From positions 409,274-473,273 of the forward strand of contig NZ_PZJM01000004.1 of assembly GCF_003206045.1 (NCBI RefSeq): a stretch of 64,000 bases of DNA, given 5' to 3'. The notes below the pieces were generated by a model. That model was not told the origin of the DNA, searched no databases, and saw nothing but the letters and a program-made list of their open reading frames with translations. A program made the position numbers and the translations under genes. This DNA comes from Salinicola lusitanus (GTDB taxonomy: Bacteria > Pseudomonadota > Gammaproteobacteria > Pseudomonadales > Halomonadaceae). Below, in pieces: positions 12,027 to 26,289 of the stretch; the first letter of the stretch is position 1, and each line of letters starts with the position of its first letter.

Positions 12027-12049
12027 TTTACGTATACACCTTACGTAAA
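12027..12049. promoter_or_regulatory. Inverted repeat upstream of the KfrA-like gene
   Basis: TTTACGTA and TACGTAAA flank seven bases, 68 bases before the KfrA-like ATG. Because TACGTA is itself a palindrome, this also reads as two direct TTACGTA copies 13 bases apart. Plasmid KfrA proteins bind operators in their own promoters, so an autoregulatory site is likely. Confidence 0.45.
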
Positions 12050-12116
12050 TCGCCTATGCTGGATAACAGGAGCCACCAGAAGCTCCGGAATCATTGGCAA
12101 CGCAAGGGAACCAGAC

Positions 12117-13088
12117 ATGGCACGTAATGGCATCCGCTACGATGACGTCTGTCGCGCGATCGATACACTCCAGCAGCGTGGAGAAGCGATCAGCGTCCAG
12201 AAGGTCCGGGAATTTCTCGGTACCGGCAGCTACACCACCATCAGCGACCATCTGCGCGAATGGAGACTGCGCCAGAGCGGAGACTCGGTACAGGCCATTC
12301 CGCGCAACCTCGAGCGCCCCGAGGGCCTCGATGCCTGGGTCGCCGATATCTGGGACAAGGCGCAGCAGGCCGCCTACGAGAAATTGGCCGTCTACCGCCA
12401 GGAAGCCGACGAGCAGATCCGCGAGGCCGACGACGCCAGCCATCAGGCAAGGCGTCAGTGCGAGGATGCCGAACAGCGACTGCAGGCGCTCAACGAGCAC
12501 ATGCTCCGCGTCCAGGAGCGTCTCGAGAACAAGACCACCGAAGCCGCGCATCTCCAGGCGGAACTGCAGTCGCTGCAATCTGCCCAGAGTCAGCAACAGA
12601 AGCGTATCGTCCAGCTCGAGCAGACCTGCCAGCGCCATCAGTCCAGTCTGGAGCAAGCGGAACAGCAGCATCGTGACGCCATGGCCAAGCAGCACCAGGC
12701 CAACCAGACCAAGCTCGCCCAGGAAGAGAAACGCCACGAGTCCGCCGAATCGCGGTTGATGGGACTGCTGGAGGATGCTCGTCAGGAGCGCTTGAAGCAG
12801 GAAAAGCAGTATGAGCAGCGCCTGGCGTCGCTGGATCAACGCTGCGAACGCCTGCAGCAAGATCTTTCCGAGCAGCGCCGTCAGTACGGCCAGCTCCAGG
12901 AGTCCCTGCGCGCCGACAAGGTCCACATGGAGCAGGCCGAAAGCGAGAAACGCGTCAGCGACGACCGAGTCAAGTCCATGCAGCAGGAGCGCCAGCGCCT
13001 GGAAAGCGAACTCAAGAATCTCCGTGCCGCCAACCGTGAACTGCACGACAGGCTGTCTCGCGCCGCCCTGCCCCCCACTGCCAGTTGA
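12117..13088 (+). CDS. KfrA-like DNA-binding coiled-coil protein
   Basis: The N-terminal part (residues 1-70) resembles the KfrA_N DNA-binding domain: GIRYDDVCRAIDTLQQRGE, then REFLGTGSYTTISDHLREWR. Residues 95 to about 310 form one long, Gln- and Glu-rich coiled coil, ending in ELKNLRAANRELHDRL. KfrA of IncP plasmids is a filament-forming autorepressor that supports partition; chromosomal relatives are less understood. The ATG at 12117 has AAGGGA upstream. The gene stands alone and converges with the TAXI gene. Confidence 0.8.
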   Translation: MARNGIRYDDVCRAIDTLQQRGEAISVQKVREFLGTGSYTTISDHLREWRLRQSGDSVQAIPRNLERPEGLDAWVADIWDKAQQAAYEKLAVYRQEADEQIREADDASHQARRQCEDAEQRLQALNEHMLRVQERLENKTTEAAHLQAELQSLQSAQSQQQKRIVQLEQTCQRHQSSLEQAEQQHRDAMAKQHQANQTKLAQEEKRHESAESRLMGLLEDARQERLKQEKQYEQRLASLDQRCERLQQDLSEQRRQYGQLQESLRADKVHMEQAESEKRVSDDRVKSMQQERQRLESELKNLRAANRELHDRLSRAALPPTAS

Positions 13089-13101
13089 TGTCGCCCGCCG
13101 G

Positions 13102-14067
13102 TCAGTGCTCGGCCGGCAACAGCCCCACCTCTTCGTAGTAACGCCGCGCTCCGGGATGCAGGGGCGCGGTCATTCCCTCGCTGACCATTCTGGCCGGTGC
13201 CAACCGTGCCAGTGACGGATGCGACCGACGGAGCGTCTCCAGATGCTCGAACACCGCCTTGACCAGTCGATAGACATCGTCGTCATCGGCGTCCGAACGT
13301 GTCATCAAAGTCGCCCTGACGCCAAAGGTCGTCGTGTCATCGGGTGTGTTGGCATAGGTGCCGCCCGGGATGACGGTGACACTGTAATAAGGCGCGGCTT
13401 CGATCAGATGGGCGACATCGGGTCCGGAGACGTCGACCAGATGAGCACCGCAACGTCGGGTCGCCTCGTCAATGGCCTGCGAGGGATGGCCGACGACGTA
13501 GAAAAACGCGTCCAGCTTGCCACTGCACATGACTCGGGTCATGTCCTCGGGTTTCAGTTCACTGGCCAGGGCGAAGGCCCCTTCCGTCTTGCCTTTGATC
13601 GCCAGCAAGGCGTTCAGCGTGGCACGGTGGCCGGATCCGGGGTTACCCACGTTGACACGCTTTCCCAGCAGGTCGTCGAACTCGTGGATGTCGGCTGACT
13701 CGGCAACGACCGTGAACGCCTCGGCATGCAACGAGAACAGGGTTCTCAAATCGGGGCTCGGGCCGTTGTCGTAGAACTGGGCGATACCCTCGAAGGCCGC
13801 GTACTGAATGTCCGACTGGACGATACCGAAATCCAGATCGCCATTACGAACGCTATTGGTGTTGTAGAACGACCCACCGGTCGGCAGGGCCTGGCAGGTA
13901 GCGCCGGTCGCTTGCTGATAGAGCTGGCAGATGACGCGCCCGGTCGGGAGATAGACACCGGATATGCCCCCCGTGCCGATCACGATGGACGAGTTCGCCC
14001 ATGTCGGGACCGACCAGAGCAGCGAAGCCAAGGCCAGACAACCGAACTGAAACCGCTTCGTGGGCAT
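13102..14067 (-). CDS. TAXI-family TRAP transporter solute-binding protein
   Basis: Periplasmic substrate-binding protein of the TAXI type. The 321-residue protein has a signal peptide ending near SVPTWA and the family start SIVIGTGGISGVYLPTGRVIC, a hallmark of TAXI proteins. The ATG at 14067 is preceded by GGAGG. The usual fused DctQM permease is not adjacent, so it either serves a permease encoded elsewhere or has another role. The substrate cannot be read from the sequence. Confidence 0.85.
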   Translation of the reverse strand: MPTKRFQFGCLALASLLWSVPTWANSSIVIGTGGISGVYLPTGRVICQLYQQATGATCQALPTGGSFYNTNSVRNGDLDFGIVQSDIQYAAFEGIAQFYDNGPSPDLRTLFSLHAEAFTVVAESADIHEFDDLLGKRVNVGNPGSGHRATLNALLAIKGKTEGAFALASELKPEDMTRVMCSGKLDAFFYVVGHPSQAIDEATRRCGAHLVDVSGPDVAHLIEAAPYYSVTVIPGGTYANTPDDTTTFGVRATLMTRSDADDDDVYRLVKAVFEHLETLRRSHPSLARLAPARMVSEGMTAPLHPGARRYYEEVGLLPAEH

Positions 14068-14196
14068 GGGCGCCTCCGCTCTCGTCACCGCCAAACCTGG
14101 CCAGCACGGACAGGCTGCTGTCATCCAGGTTATCGGCTACAGCGATAGAAGCTGAAACCCGGTCGTGACCGACGGCTTGCCGGGCGCTCGCCGGAA

Positions 14197-14216
14197 CGCG
14201 AAGAGCGCTCTTCGCG
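14197..14216. repeat. 20-base perfect palindrome between nfuA and the TAXI gene
   Basis: CGCGAAGAGCGCTCTTCGCG reads the same on both strands. It lies downstream of nfuA and upstream of the TAXI gene, both on the minus strand. No T-tract follows on the minus strand, so it is either a factor-assisted terminator or an operator. Confidence 0.45.
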
Positions 14217-14263
14217 GGAGACCGTGGGTCGCAAGCGTGCCGCCTTGCGAGCTCCGGTCGGCC

Positions 14264-14851
14264 TCAGTAGTAGGCGTTGGTGGTATCGGTGTGGTCGGTG
14301 ACGTCGCGAATGCCGGCCAGCTCCGGAATTCGCTCCATCAGCGTCTTCTCGACGCCATCCTTGAGGGTGAGATCGACCGCCGCGCAGCCCTGGCAGCCGC
14401 CGCCGAACTGCAGCACCGCGACCTGCTCTTCGGTGAGCTGGATCAGGCGGATCTCGCCACCATGGGACGCCAGACCAGGATTGATCTCGCTATAGAGGAT
14501 GTAGTTGACGCGATCCTCGAGCGGGCTGTCGGCGTTGACCTTGGGCATCTTGGCATTGGGCGCCTTGATGGTTAGCTGGCCGCCCATGCGGTCCGCGTTG
14601 AAATCGACCACGGCCTCTTCCAGGAACGGCACGCTGTTCTTGTCGAGATAGACGCTGAACTTCTCCAGCTCCACCCGCTCGTCGCTGGGCTCCTCCTCGC
14701 CAGGGCGACAGTAGGCGAGACAAGTCTCCGCATAGGGGGTGCCGGGCTGGGTAATAAAGACGCGCACGGCGATATCGTCGACGTTCTGTTTGGCCAGCAA
14801 CTCGGCCAGGTACTCCTGGCCGCTTTCGGTGATCTGAATCGGTTGGCTCAT
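14264..14851 (-). CDS. nfuA: Fe-S biogenesis protein NfuA
   Basis: Carrier that delivers [4Fe-4S] clusters to client enzymes. It has 195 residues: an N-terminal degenerate A-type domain (residues 1-95) and a C-terminal Nfu domain with the cluster-binding pair Cys153/Cys156 in [15 protein letters not shown]. Length and layout match E. coli NfuA. It is divergent from metH. Confidence 0.94.
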   Translation of the reverse strand: MSQPIQITESGQEYLAELLAKQNVDDIAVRVFITQPGTPYAETCLAYCRPGEEEPSDERVELEKFSVYLDKNSVPFLEEAVVDFNADRMGGQLTIKAPNAKMPKVNADSPLEDRVNYILYSEINPGLASHGGEIRLIQLTEEQVAVLQFGGGCQGCAAVDLTLKDGVEKTLMERIPELAGIRDVTDHTDTTNAYY

Positions 14852-15036
14852 GAGACTGAGGACTCTGCTTGAGATGTACCGTTATGGTAGGAAAAAGCGC
14901 GCGCCAAGACAATCCCGAGTGATTTAGTCAGGCTTGTCGCCCAAGTCCCGCCATCCGTGCCTTTCTGATACCATGCGGCCCCTCGGTGTCTCGCGAGGGA
15001 CGCGACCTGTTTACCTGCTGTTGGAGAGTCACCGCC

Positions 15037-18822
<3,786 letters not shown>

Positions 18823-18863
18823 CGGCGCGGTCGTAATAACGATAAGGCAAGAAATTATGAGTA

Positions 18864-18884
18864 TTTATTCTTTTGTAGAATAAA
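18864..18884. promoter_or_regulatory. Inverted repeat before the sulfite reductase gene
   Basis: TTTATTCT and AGAATAAA form an 8-base dyad with a 5-base spacer in an A+T-rich patch of the 117-base metH-cysI gap. It could be a regulator site (CysB and relatives act on such genes) or a weak hairpin after metH. There is no direct evidence for either. Confidence 0.35.
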
Positions 18885-18939
18885 GCGCACGCGGTAAGGT
18901 GCTCTCATTGGCAATCCATGACTAGCAGGATCAGGCCCG

Positions 18940-20595
18940 ATGTATCGCTACGACTCTTATGACCAGACGCTCGTCGACGAGCGCGTTGCGCAGTTTCGCG
19001 ACCAGATGGATCGCTATCTCGCCGGCAAGCTCGGTGAAGAGGAGTTTCGTCCGGTCAGACTCCAGAATGGCCTCTATATCCAGCGCCATGCGCCGATGCT
19101 GCGCATCGCCATCCCCTACGGCATGCTGAGCAGTGACCAGCTGCGCGCGCTGGCAACCATCACCCGGCGCTACGACCGCGGCTACGGCCACTTCACCACC
19201 CGCCAGAACCTCCAGCTCAACTGGCCGGCGCAGGAGGACGTGCCCGACATCCTGGCCGACCTGGCCAAGGTCCAGATGCACGCCATCCAGACCAGCGGCA
19301 ACTGCATTCGCAACACCACCAGCGATCAGTTCGCAGGCATCGCCAAGGATGAAGTGGTCGACCCGCGCCCCTGGTGCGAGCTGATTCGCCAGTGGTCCAC
19401 CCTGCATCCGGAGTTCGCCTACCTGCCGCGCAAGTTCAAGATCGCTGTCACCGGTGCCACCGAGGATCGCGCCGCGATCCACGTCCATGACATCGGCCTG
19501 CGGCTGTTCTTGAACGACGCCGGCGAACTGCGCTTCCGCGTTCTCGCGGGCGGCGGCATGGGGCGTACGCCGATGATCGGCGAGGTGGTGCGCGCGGATC
19601 TGCCCTGGCAGCATCTGCTGACCTATCTCGAAGCCATCGTCCGGGTCTACAACCAGTTCGGTCGCCGCGACAACAAGTTCAAGGCCCGGATCAAGATCCT
19701 GGTCAAGGCGCTGGGCGTCGAGGAGTTCGCCCGTCGCGTCGAGGCCGAGTGGGCCCATCTCAAGGATGGCCCGCAGACCTTGAACGAAGGGGCGGTGGAC
19801 GAAGCCAAGACGCACTTCCCGGAGCCGGCGCGTCGCCCGGTCGCCGAATCCGCGATCGTCGCCTACGAGACACTTCGTCAGGAAAATCGCGCCTTTGCCC
19901 GGTTCGTGACCAACAATGTCATGGATCACAAGGTGCCTGGCTACAAGGCGGTCACGCTGTCGTTGAAACGTCGCGAGGCGGCCCCGGGCGATATCACCGC
20001 CGATCAGATGGACGCGGTGGCGGATCTCGCGGAGACCTTCGGCTTCGGCGAGCTACGCGTTACCCACGAGCAGAACCTGGTGCTGTCGGACGTGCCCGTC
20101 GACGAGATCGAGGCGCTGTGGCGGCAGCTCGATGCGCTGGGCATGGCCAACCCCACGGTGGGCACCTTGAACGACATCATCTGCTGCCCGGGCGGTGATT
20201 TCTGCTCGCTGGCCAACGCGGTCTCGATCCCGATCGCCCAGGCGATTCAGGAGCGCTTCGAGGACCTCGATTTCCTGTATGACCTGGGTCCGATCGATCT
20301 CAATATTTCCGGCTGCATGAACGCCTGCGGGCATCACCATGTCGGCAATATTGGCATCCTCGGCGTCGACAAGAAAGGCGAGGAGTACTATCAGATCTCG
20401 CTGGGCGGCAACGCCGACGACGACGTGTCGTTGGGCAAGATCCTAGGCCCCTCCTTCTATCGCGAGGATGTCCCGGACGTCATCGACAAGGTTCTGCAGG
20501 TCTACGTCGAAAAGCGCCTCGACGATGAGCGCTTCCTCGACACCTATCGTCGTGTCGGTCACCAGGCTTTCAAGGAGCGGGTCTATGCAGCCTGA
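18940..20595 (+). CDS. cysI: Sulfite reductase haemoprotein (nitrite/sulfite reductase family)
   Basis: Six-electron reduction of sulfite to sulfide in assimilation. It has 551 residues with two ferredoxin-like half-domains. The siroheme/[4Fe-4S] cysteines are in CCPGGDFCSLA (about residue 410) and SGCMNACGHHHVGNIG (about 450). The DUF934 gene overlaps its end, an arrangement typical of sulfite reductase operons in gammaproteobacteria. Nitrite reductase is a possible alternative; context favours sulfite. No flavoprotein (CysJ) is next to it. Confidence 0.88.
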   Translation: MYRYDSYDQTLVDERVAQFRDQMDRYLAGKLGEEEFRPVRLQNGLYIQRHAPMLRIAIPYGMLSSDQLRALATITRRYDRGYGHFTTRQNLQLNWPAQEDVPDILADLAKVQMHAIQTSGNCIRNTTSDQFAGIAKDEVVDPRPWCELIRQWSTLHPEFAYLPRKFKIAVTGATEDRAAIHVHDIGLRLFLNDAGELRFRVLAGGGMGRTPMIGEVVRADLPWQHLLTYLEAIVRVYNQFGRRDNKFKARIKILVKALGVEEFARRVEAEWAHLKDGPQTLNEGAVDEAKTHFPEPARRPVAESAIVAYETLRQENRAFARFVTNNVMDHKVPGYKAVTLSLKRREAAPGDITADQMDAVADLAETFGFGELRVTHEQNLVLSDVPVDEIEALWRQLDALGMANPTVGTLNDIICCPGGDFCSLANAVSIPIAQAIQERFEDLDFLYDLGPIDLNISGCMNACGHHHVGNIGILGVDKKGEEYYQISLGGNADDDVSLGKILGPSFYREDVPDVIDKVLQVYVEKRLDDERFLDTYRRVGHQAFKERVYAA

Positions 20596-21118
20596 ACAGG
20601 AGTTTCAAGAAGCGCCGGAAGCCGTGGCCGCCACGAGCACGCTGATCAAGCTCGGCAAACCGGTCACCGATACCTGGGGGCTCTCCCGCGACGAGGAGAG
20701 CCTGCCCGTGAGCCGTCCTGCCATCGTGCCGCTCGCCTTGTGGCAACGGCACTCGGATCGGGATGATCTGGCGCCCTGGCTACCCAGCGACACCGAGTTG
20801 ACTCCGGAACTGGCGGCGACACTGGAGAAGGCCGCGTTGGTGGCGATCGACTTCCCTGCCTTCACCGATGGCCGCGGCTACACGCTGGCGCGATTGCTGC
20901 GGGAACGTTTCGGTTATGCCGGCGAAGTGCGGGCGATCGGCGATGTCCTGATCGATCAGCTCTACTACATGACGCGCTGCGGCTTCGACGCCCTGGCACT
21001 ACGCGAGGATCAGGAGCTCGAGTCGGCCCTCAAGGCGCTCGCCGCCTTCACCGTCAGCTACCAGCCCGCCGTGGACCTGAACGAACCGCTGTTCGCCCGC
21101 CGCCTGCGGGAGCGCTGA
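20585..21118 (+). CDS. DUF934 family protein linked to sulfite reductase
   Basis: 177 residues, overlapping the cysI end by 11 bases (ATG at 20585), so translation is probably coupled. The DUF934 core is visible as VAIDFPAFTDGRGYTLARLLRERFGY and GDVLIDQLYYMTRCGFDAL. The family is found almost always beside sulfite reductase and is thought to serve it, perhaps as an electron or assembly partner; the exact role is unknown. Confidence 0.88.
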   Translation: MQPEQEFQEAPEAVAATSTLIKLGKPVTDTWGLSRDEESLPVSRPAIVPLALWQRHSDRDDLAPWLPSDTELTPELAATLEKAALVAIDFPAFTDGRGYTLARLLRERFGYAGEVRAIGDVLIDQLYYMTRCGFDALALREDQELESALKALAAFTVSYQPAVDLNEPLFARRLRER

Positions 21119-21143
21119 TATCGGTTCGGAGCCGGTTTTCCAA

Positions 21144-21175
21144 GCATTGACCCCAGCCCTGGCTGGGGTCAATGC
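21144..21175. terminator. Long hairpin between DUF934 and smr genes
   Basis: A 15-base perfect inverted repeat (GCATTGACCCCAGCC and its complement) separated by CT. It sits between two converging genes and is placed like a bidirectional terminator, though neither side has a T-tract. Confidence 0.6.
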
Positions 21176-21224
21176 GTTGGGCCAACGATCTCCAAGGTTT
21201 ATGTATCCGGCACCAAACGGTCAC

Positions 21225-21824
21225 TTAGCCGCGCCGCTTCTGCTGCCGCTCCCGATTGTGCGATCTGGCGCGCTCCGACTTGCGCAACATCACGAAAGTC
21301 GCCCCGATTCCCCCTTGCTGGGCCGGCGCCGAACTGAAGGCCTGGACCTGCTCGAACTGCCGAAGCCAGTGGTCGAGATAGGAGCGCACGACGTTGGGGT
21401 GGCCGTCGTCCTCGCGCGAGCGGCCGTGGACGACGAGCACACTGCGCAGGTCGTGTTCATAGGCGTCGCGGAGAAAGCCGAACAGGGCGCGGCGACATTC
21501 GATGACCGGCATGCGCATGATGTGCAGCCGCGCCTCGGCGGGATAGCCGCCATGGCGCAACCGTTCGAGCACGCCGACCTGAATGCCGTCGCGACGAAAT
21601 TCGATCGGATCGTGGGCACCGACCAGGTCGACGAATTGGTCGGACAGGAAGTCCCGTTCGTCGTCGCGGGCCTGCTGGGCACTCTCGCGACGGGCGAGCT
21701 GGGCATCGGAGGGTGATCTCTGGGGCCGGGTGACCGCGGCCTTGTCCCGGCCCTTGCCGATCGGCCGTACATCGGGACCCAAGGCTTCGCGGAATGCCTG
21801 GAAGTCGTTGGCGGCGTGACTCAT
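21225..21824 (-). CDS. Smr-domain protein
   Basis: Smr (small MutS-related) domain protein, 199 residues. The N-terminal third is charged and probably unstructured; the Smr domain follows, with IQVGVLERLRHGGYPAEARLHIMRM and the signature LVVHGRSRE. Smr domains act as nucleases on branched DNA or on RNA; E. coli YdaL has the same layout. It is a single-gene unit that converges with DUF934. Confidence 0.85.
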   Translation of the reverse strand: MSHAANDFQAFREALGPDVRPIGKGRDKAAVTRPQRSPSDAQLARRESAQQARDDERDFLSDQFVDLVGAHDPIEFRRDGIQVGVLERLRHGGYPAEARLHIMRMPVIECRRALFGFLRDAYEHDLRSVLVVHGRSREDDGHPNVVRSYLDHWLRQFEQVQAFSSAPAQQGGIGATFVMLRKSERARSHNRERQQKRRG

Positions 21825-21996
21825 GATGGCGCTCCTCCGTCGCTGACATCGTTGACGCTTCGACTTCGAATGCTAGCACGGGGTTCAGGAGACGCCTCAA
21901 TGGCCTCTGCGGAACCGTGTCTGCATGCGACGTCCGCGCCTGAGGTAAGCTGACAGGCATGTTCCTCGAAATCCATTACGCAGAGCAAGGTTGTCA

Positions 21997-22425
21997 ATGA
22001 TGCGACGATTCGCCAAGTGGCTGTCGATTCTGCTGGTCGCCGCGGCGATCCTCGCCGGCGGCGGCTTCTGGTACATCTTCATGAGCCCTTATGGTTATCA
22101 TCCCGCCGAGCCCGCCATCATCGATGAGCGAATTGCCGAGCAGGACGTGTTCGTCTACGGGACACTGCGTCACGACGGCTTGCGCTGGATCATCATGGGG
22201 ACTCCGGTCGCGACGCGGGAAGGGACGCTGAAGGGCTATCGGAAACAGGATCTCGACATTCACCCGCAGCCGGATGGTGAGGTGCACGGCGAGGTGCTGA
22301 CCGTCGGCCCTGCCGCACTCAGGGCGCTGGATCGCTACGAGCGACTGGGCGTTCGCTACACGCGGGAGAGCGTCAAGCTGGAAGACGGCACGACGGCCTG
22401 GGTCTACAAGCGGCTGCCGGAATAG
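21997..22425 (+). CDS. Membrane-anchored gamma-glutamylcyclotransferase-like protein
   Basis: 142 residues: an N-terminal membrane anchor (LSILLVAAAILAGGGFWYI) then a gamma-glutamylcyclotransferase/AIG2-like fold with the substrate-loop motif VFVYGTLR and LDRYERLGVRYTRE. Enzymes of this fold cleave gamma-glutamyl amines or peptides; the membrane anchor would place the domain outside the cytoplasm if it is not cleaved. The ATG at 21997 has AAGG upstream. Confidence 0.75.
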   Translation: MMRRFAKWLSILLVAAAILAGGGFWYIFMSPYGYHPAEPAIIDERIAEQDVFVYGTLRHDGLRWIIMGTPVATREGTLKGYRKQDLDIHPQPDGEVHGEVLTVGPAALRALDRYERLGVRYTRESVKLEDGTTAWVYKRLPE

Positions 22426-22574
22426 AGTCGGCGGCGCTTGTCGTCGGCGGCGACGATTGAGGCCTCCGCTGATCAGCCGCTACAATATCGCTTCCGCCCC
22501 GTTGCGCCGTCCCGCGTCGATCGACGGCCAGCAAGACCCCGCGCCGCACTGTCATAGAAGGTTCCGCCGCACCG

Positions 22575-22919
22575 ATGTCAACGCTCACGCTCTACCACAA
22601 TCCGCGCTGCTCCAAGTCACGGGAGGCCCTGGCGCTGCTGGCGTCTCGAGGCATCGAGTTCATCGAACGCCGCTATCTCGATGATCCGCTGTCTCGCGAG
22701 CAGCTGGAAGGCCTCGCCAGGCGACTGGGCGACGACGCCGATCAGATGCTGCGCCGCGACGAGCAGGAATGGCGGGCGCGCGGCATCGATGACCCGACCC
22801 CGGAGCAGATCATCGACGCCATCGTCGAGCATCCCCGCCTGATGCAGAGACCGATCGCCGACGACGGCGAGTACGCGGTCATTGGGCGCCCGCCGCAGGC
22901 CGTCCTGCAACTGATCTGA
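22575..22919 (+). CDS. arsC: ArsC-family arsenate reductase (glutaredoxin type)
   Basis: 114 residues of the ArsC/Spx-type thioredoxin fold. The catalytic cysteine is in YHNPRCSKSREAL and the anion-binding arginines include RPIADDGEYAVIGRPP near the C-terminus. It reduces arsenate with glutathione and glutaredoxin. There is no arsR or arsB nearby; the ArsC-wrbA-DUF2069 order that follows is a common chromosomal arrangement and does not by itself mean arsenic resistance. Confidence 0.85.
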   Translation: MSTLTLYHNPRCSKSREALALLASRGIEFIERRYLDDPLSREQLEGLARRLGDDADQMLRRDEQEWRARGIDDPTPEQIIDAIVEHPRLMQRPIADDGEYAVIGRPPQAVLQLI

Positions 22920-23088
22920 GCCTTGTACGAAAACCGCCTGCGCGAGGCCATACGGTGTTGAACCCGCTCAACGTACTCTTTTACACCCCGTGAACTGGTA
23001 CGCCAGTCCGGCCCGGTTGCGCTGACTTTTGCCTTGTCTGGTCATCGCTCGCCCACTTTTTCGTCCAACCCCTGACGAGCGCGCTTGA

Positions 23089-24139
<1,051 letters not shown>

Positions 24140-24143
<4 letters not shown>

Positions 24144-25390
24144 GACCTTCCAGCGTCCTGATTCTGGCCATGCTGGCTCTCAGTGTGGCCTGCAACCTGT
24201 TTGGCTGGCCGATCTGGCCCGCCGCGATACTGGCCTGGCTGGCGACGTTGCGGCTGTTCCGCACCCTGCCCCGCACCTCCCGCCGCCAGGCAGGAACGCT
24301 GTTCGCGGCCGGTTCGTTGCTGTGGGCGGCAGCGCTGGTGCGCGGCACGCCCTATTCGCCGTTGAACGCGCTGACCATCAACCAGTCGTTGCTGATGATG
24401 TTTGCCGGCGTCAGCTTCCTGACCATGGCCACGCCGCAGGCCAGAGCGGACCATCAGCAGTCGGGCAGTATGCTCGGGACCATGCTGGGGGCGCATCTGT
24501 TCGGCGCCGCCATCAATCTCTCCGTGGTCTTCCTGTTCGGCGAGCGAATGCAGCACGAGGGGAGACTCACCCGCTCCCAGGCACTCATCGTCGGCCGGGG
24601 ATTCACCGCCGCCGCGGCCTGGTCGCCATTCTTCGTCGCGATGGGTGTGGCCCTGACCTACGCGCCGGGCCTCGACTATCTCGGCCTGCTGCCCTGGGGT
24701 CTGCTGGCGGCGGCTGCGCTGCTGGCGCTCAACTGGCTCGACATCCGACGGCTGAACGCGCCCTTCGTCGGTTACCCCATCGAAAAGAGCGCGCTGCTGA
24801 TGCCCTGCACACTGGCGATCGTGGTGATCGGGCTGCACCTGCTCTATCCCGGTCTCTCGATTCCGCTGATCATCGCCATCGTCGCGCCCCTATTCTCCTT
24901 TCTGCTGATGCCTCGAGACAACCGGCGCGAGCGCATGCACCACCAGTTCACCCAGGGCCTGCAGCGCCTGGCTCCCCAGTTCGCCCTGTTTCTGGGGGCC
25001 GGCGTCATCTCGACGGGGCTGGCGGCGCTACTGGCCAGCCTGCCGGACGGGCTCGACCTGCCCATCGATCACTTCGGTCACTGGCAGGCGTGGTTCGCCC
25101 TTGGCATCATCGTGGTCGTCTCCTTCACCGGCATTCACCCCCTGATCGGTATCGCCACGCTGGCACCATTGATCGCGCCGCTCCACCCCGACCCGACCCT
25201 GCTCGGCATGCTGTTTCTCATGAGCTGGGCGCTGGGGACCGGCAGCAGCCCGCTCTCCGGCAGCAACCTGGCGATCTGCGTTCGCTATCAGATTGCCGTG
25301 CGCGACATGCTGCGCTGGAATCTCCCCTATGCCATTCTCGGCTGGGGCTGCTGCGGCCTGGTGCTGGCGCTTCACGCGGGTGCGGTCTAA
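24140..25390 (+). CDS. Polytopic membrane protein, probable ion/organic-anion transporter
   Basis: 416 residues with about eleven hydrophobic segments. A repeated loop that ends in LGTGSSPLSGSNLAICVRYQ near the C-terminus and the segment FTGIHPLIGIATLAPL look like the re-entrant loops of the SLC13/ArsB/NhaD (ion transporter) fold. The substrate is unknown. The start at 24140 overlaps DUF2069 by four bases and is likely coupled. It is not a component I associate with the usual arsC-wrbA-DUF2069 set. Confidence 0.6.
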
Positions 25391-25541
25391 CCCGGTTCCG
25401 TGCCGGGCGCCGGCGAACGTTCAGCGCGCCCCGGCGAGAGCTGGACGCCCATAGGCTAATGACTGAGAGAGGGTTGGCCACCGCACCGGCTTGGCGCGCT
25501 ACAATGATGGCCATTCATCGCATTCGCATGGAGAACAACTG

Positions 25542-26189
25542 ATGAGCGATCTCGCCGGTATGCGACGGGACTACGAAGGTGACGCCCTGGCGCCCGAGAA
25601 CACGCCCGACTCGCCACTTCCGCTGTTCGAGGGCTGGCTGGAAAAGGCGATCGAGACCGAGGGACTGGATGCCAACGCCATGACGCTGGCGACGGTCGAC
25701 AGCGCGGGCCACCCCCACGCCCGCATCGTCCTGCTGAAAGGGTTCGATCAGAGTGGCTTCCGCTTCTATACCAACTACCAGAGCCAGAAAGGCAATGAGC
25801 TCGCCCACGTTCCCAACGCCGCCGTGGTGTTCTGGTGGCCGGCGCTGCAGCGCCAGATTCGCGTCGAGGGGAGCGTCTCGAAGGTGGACTCCCGACAGTC
25901 CGACGACTACTTTGCCAGCCGACCACGCCAGAGCCAGCTAGCGGCATGGGTCTCCCAGCAGAGCGTCGAGATTCCCAATCGTGACTGGATGAAAGAGCGA
26001 CTGTCGCGCTTCGAGCAGGTCTATTCGGATCAGGATGTCGAACGGCCGCCGCACTGGGGCGGCTATCTTCTGGCGCCGCTGGCGGTGGAGTTCTGGCAGG
26101 GACAACGCAGCCGATTGCACGATCGCGTCCGCTACACCCGCCGCGACGAACACGCCCAGGAGTGGCATCGCACCCGGCTGGCGCCTTGA
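25542..26189 (+). CDS. pdxH: Pyridoxine 5'-phosphate oxidase
   Basis: FMN enzyme that oxidises pyridoxine or pyridoxamine phosphate to pyridoxal phosphate. It has 215 residues. Family segments: RIVLLKGFDQSGFRFYTNYQS (FMN and substrate), VFWWPALQRQIRVEG and the C-terminal PLAVEFWQGQRSRLHDR. It supplies the cofactor used by EctB and others, but stands alone between the transporter and a terminator. Confidence 0.95.
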   Translation: MSDLAGMRRDYEGDALAPENTPDSPLPLFEGWLEKAIETEGLDANAMTLATVDSAGHPHARIVLLKGFDQSGFRFYTNYQSQKGNELAHVPNAAVVFWWPALQRQIRVEGSVSKVDSRQSDDYFASRPRQSQLAAWVSQQSVEIPNRDWMKERLSRFEQVYSDQDVERPPHWGGYLLAPLAVEFWQGQRSRLHDRVRYTRRDEHAQEWHRTRLAP

Positions 26190-26237
26190 ACAGTCACATC
26201 GGCTATTCGCCAGCGGGGTTTTCTCCCATCCAATGCA

Positions 26238-26265
26238 AAGCGCCCGGTCATTTGACCGGGCGCTT
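26238..26265. terminator. Hairpin between pdxH and proX
   Basis: A 13-base perfect stem (AAGCGCCCGGTCA and its complement) with a TT loop. It lies between converging pdxH and proX and can serve both; only TT on either side follows the stem. Confidence 0.7.
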
Positions 26266-26289
26266 CGCCATGAACCCCAATGAATGTCG

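Noticed and set aside
14930-15036. Cobalamin riboswitch before metH
   Set aside because: The divergent gap is under 190 bases and I see no B12-box-like sequence.
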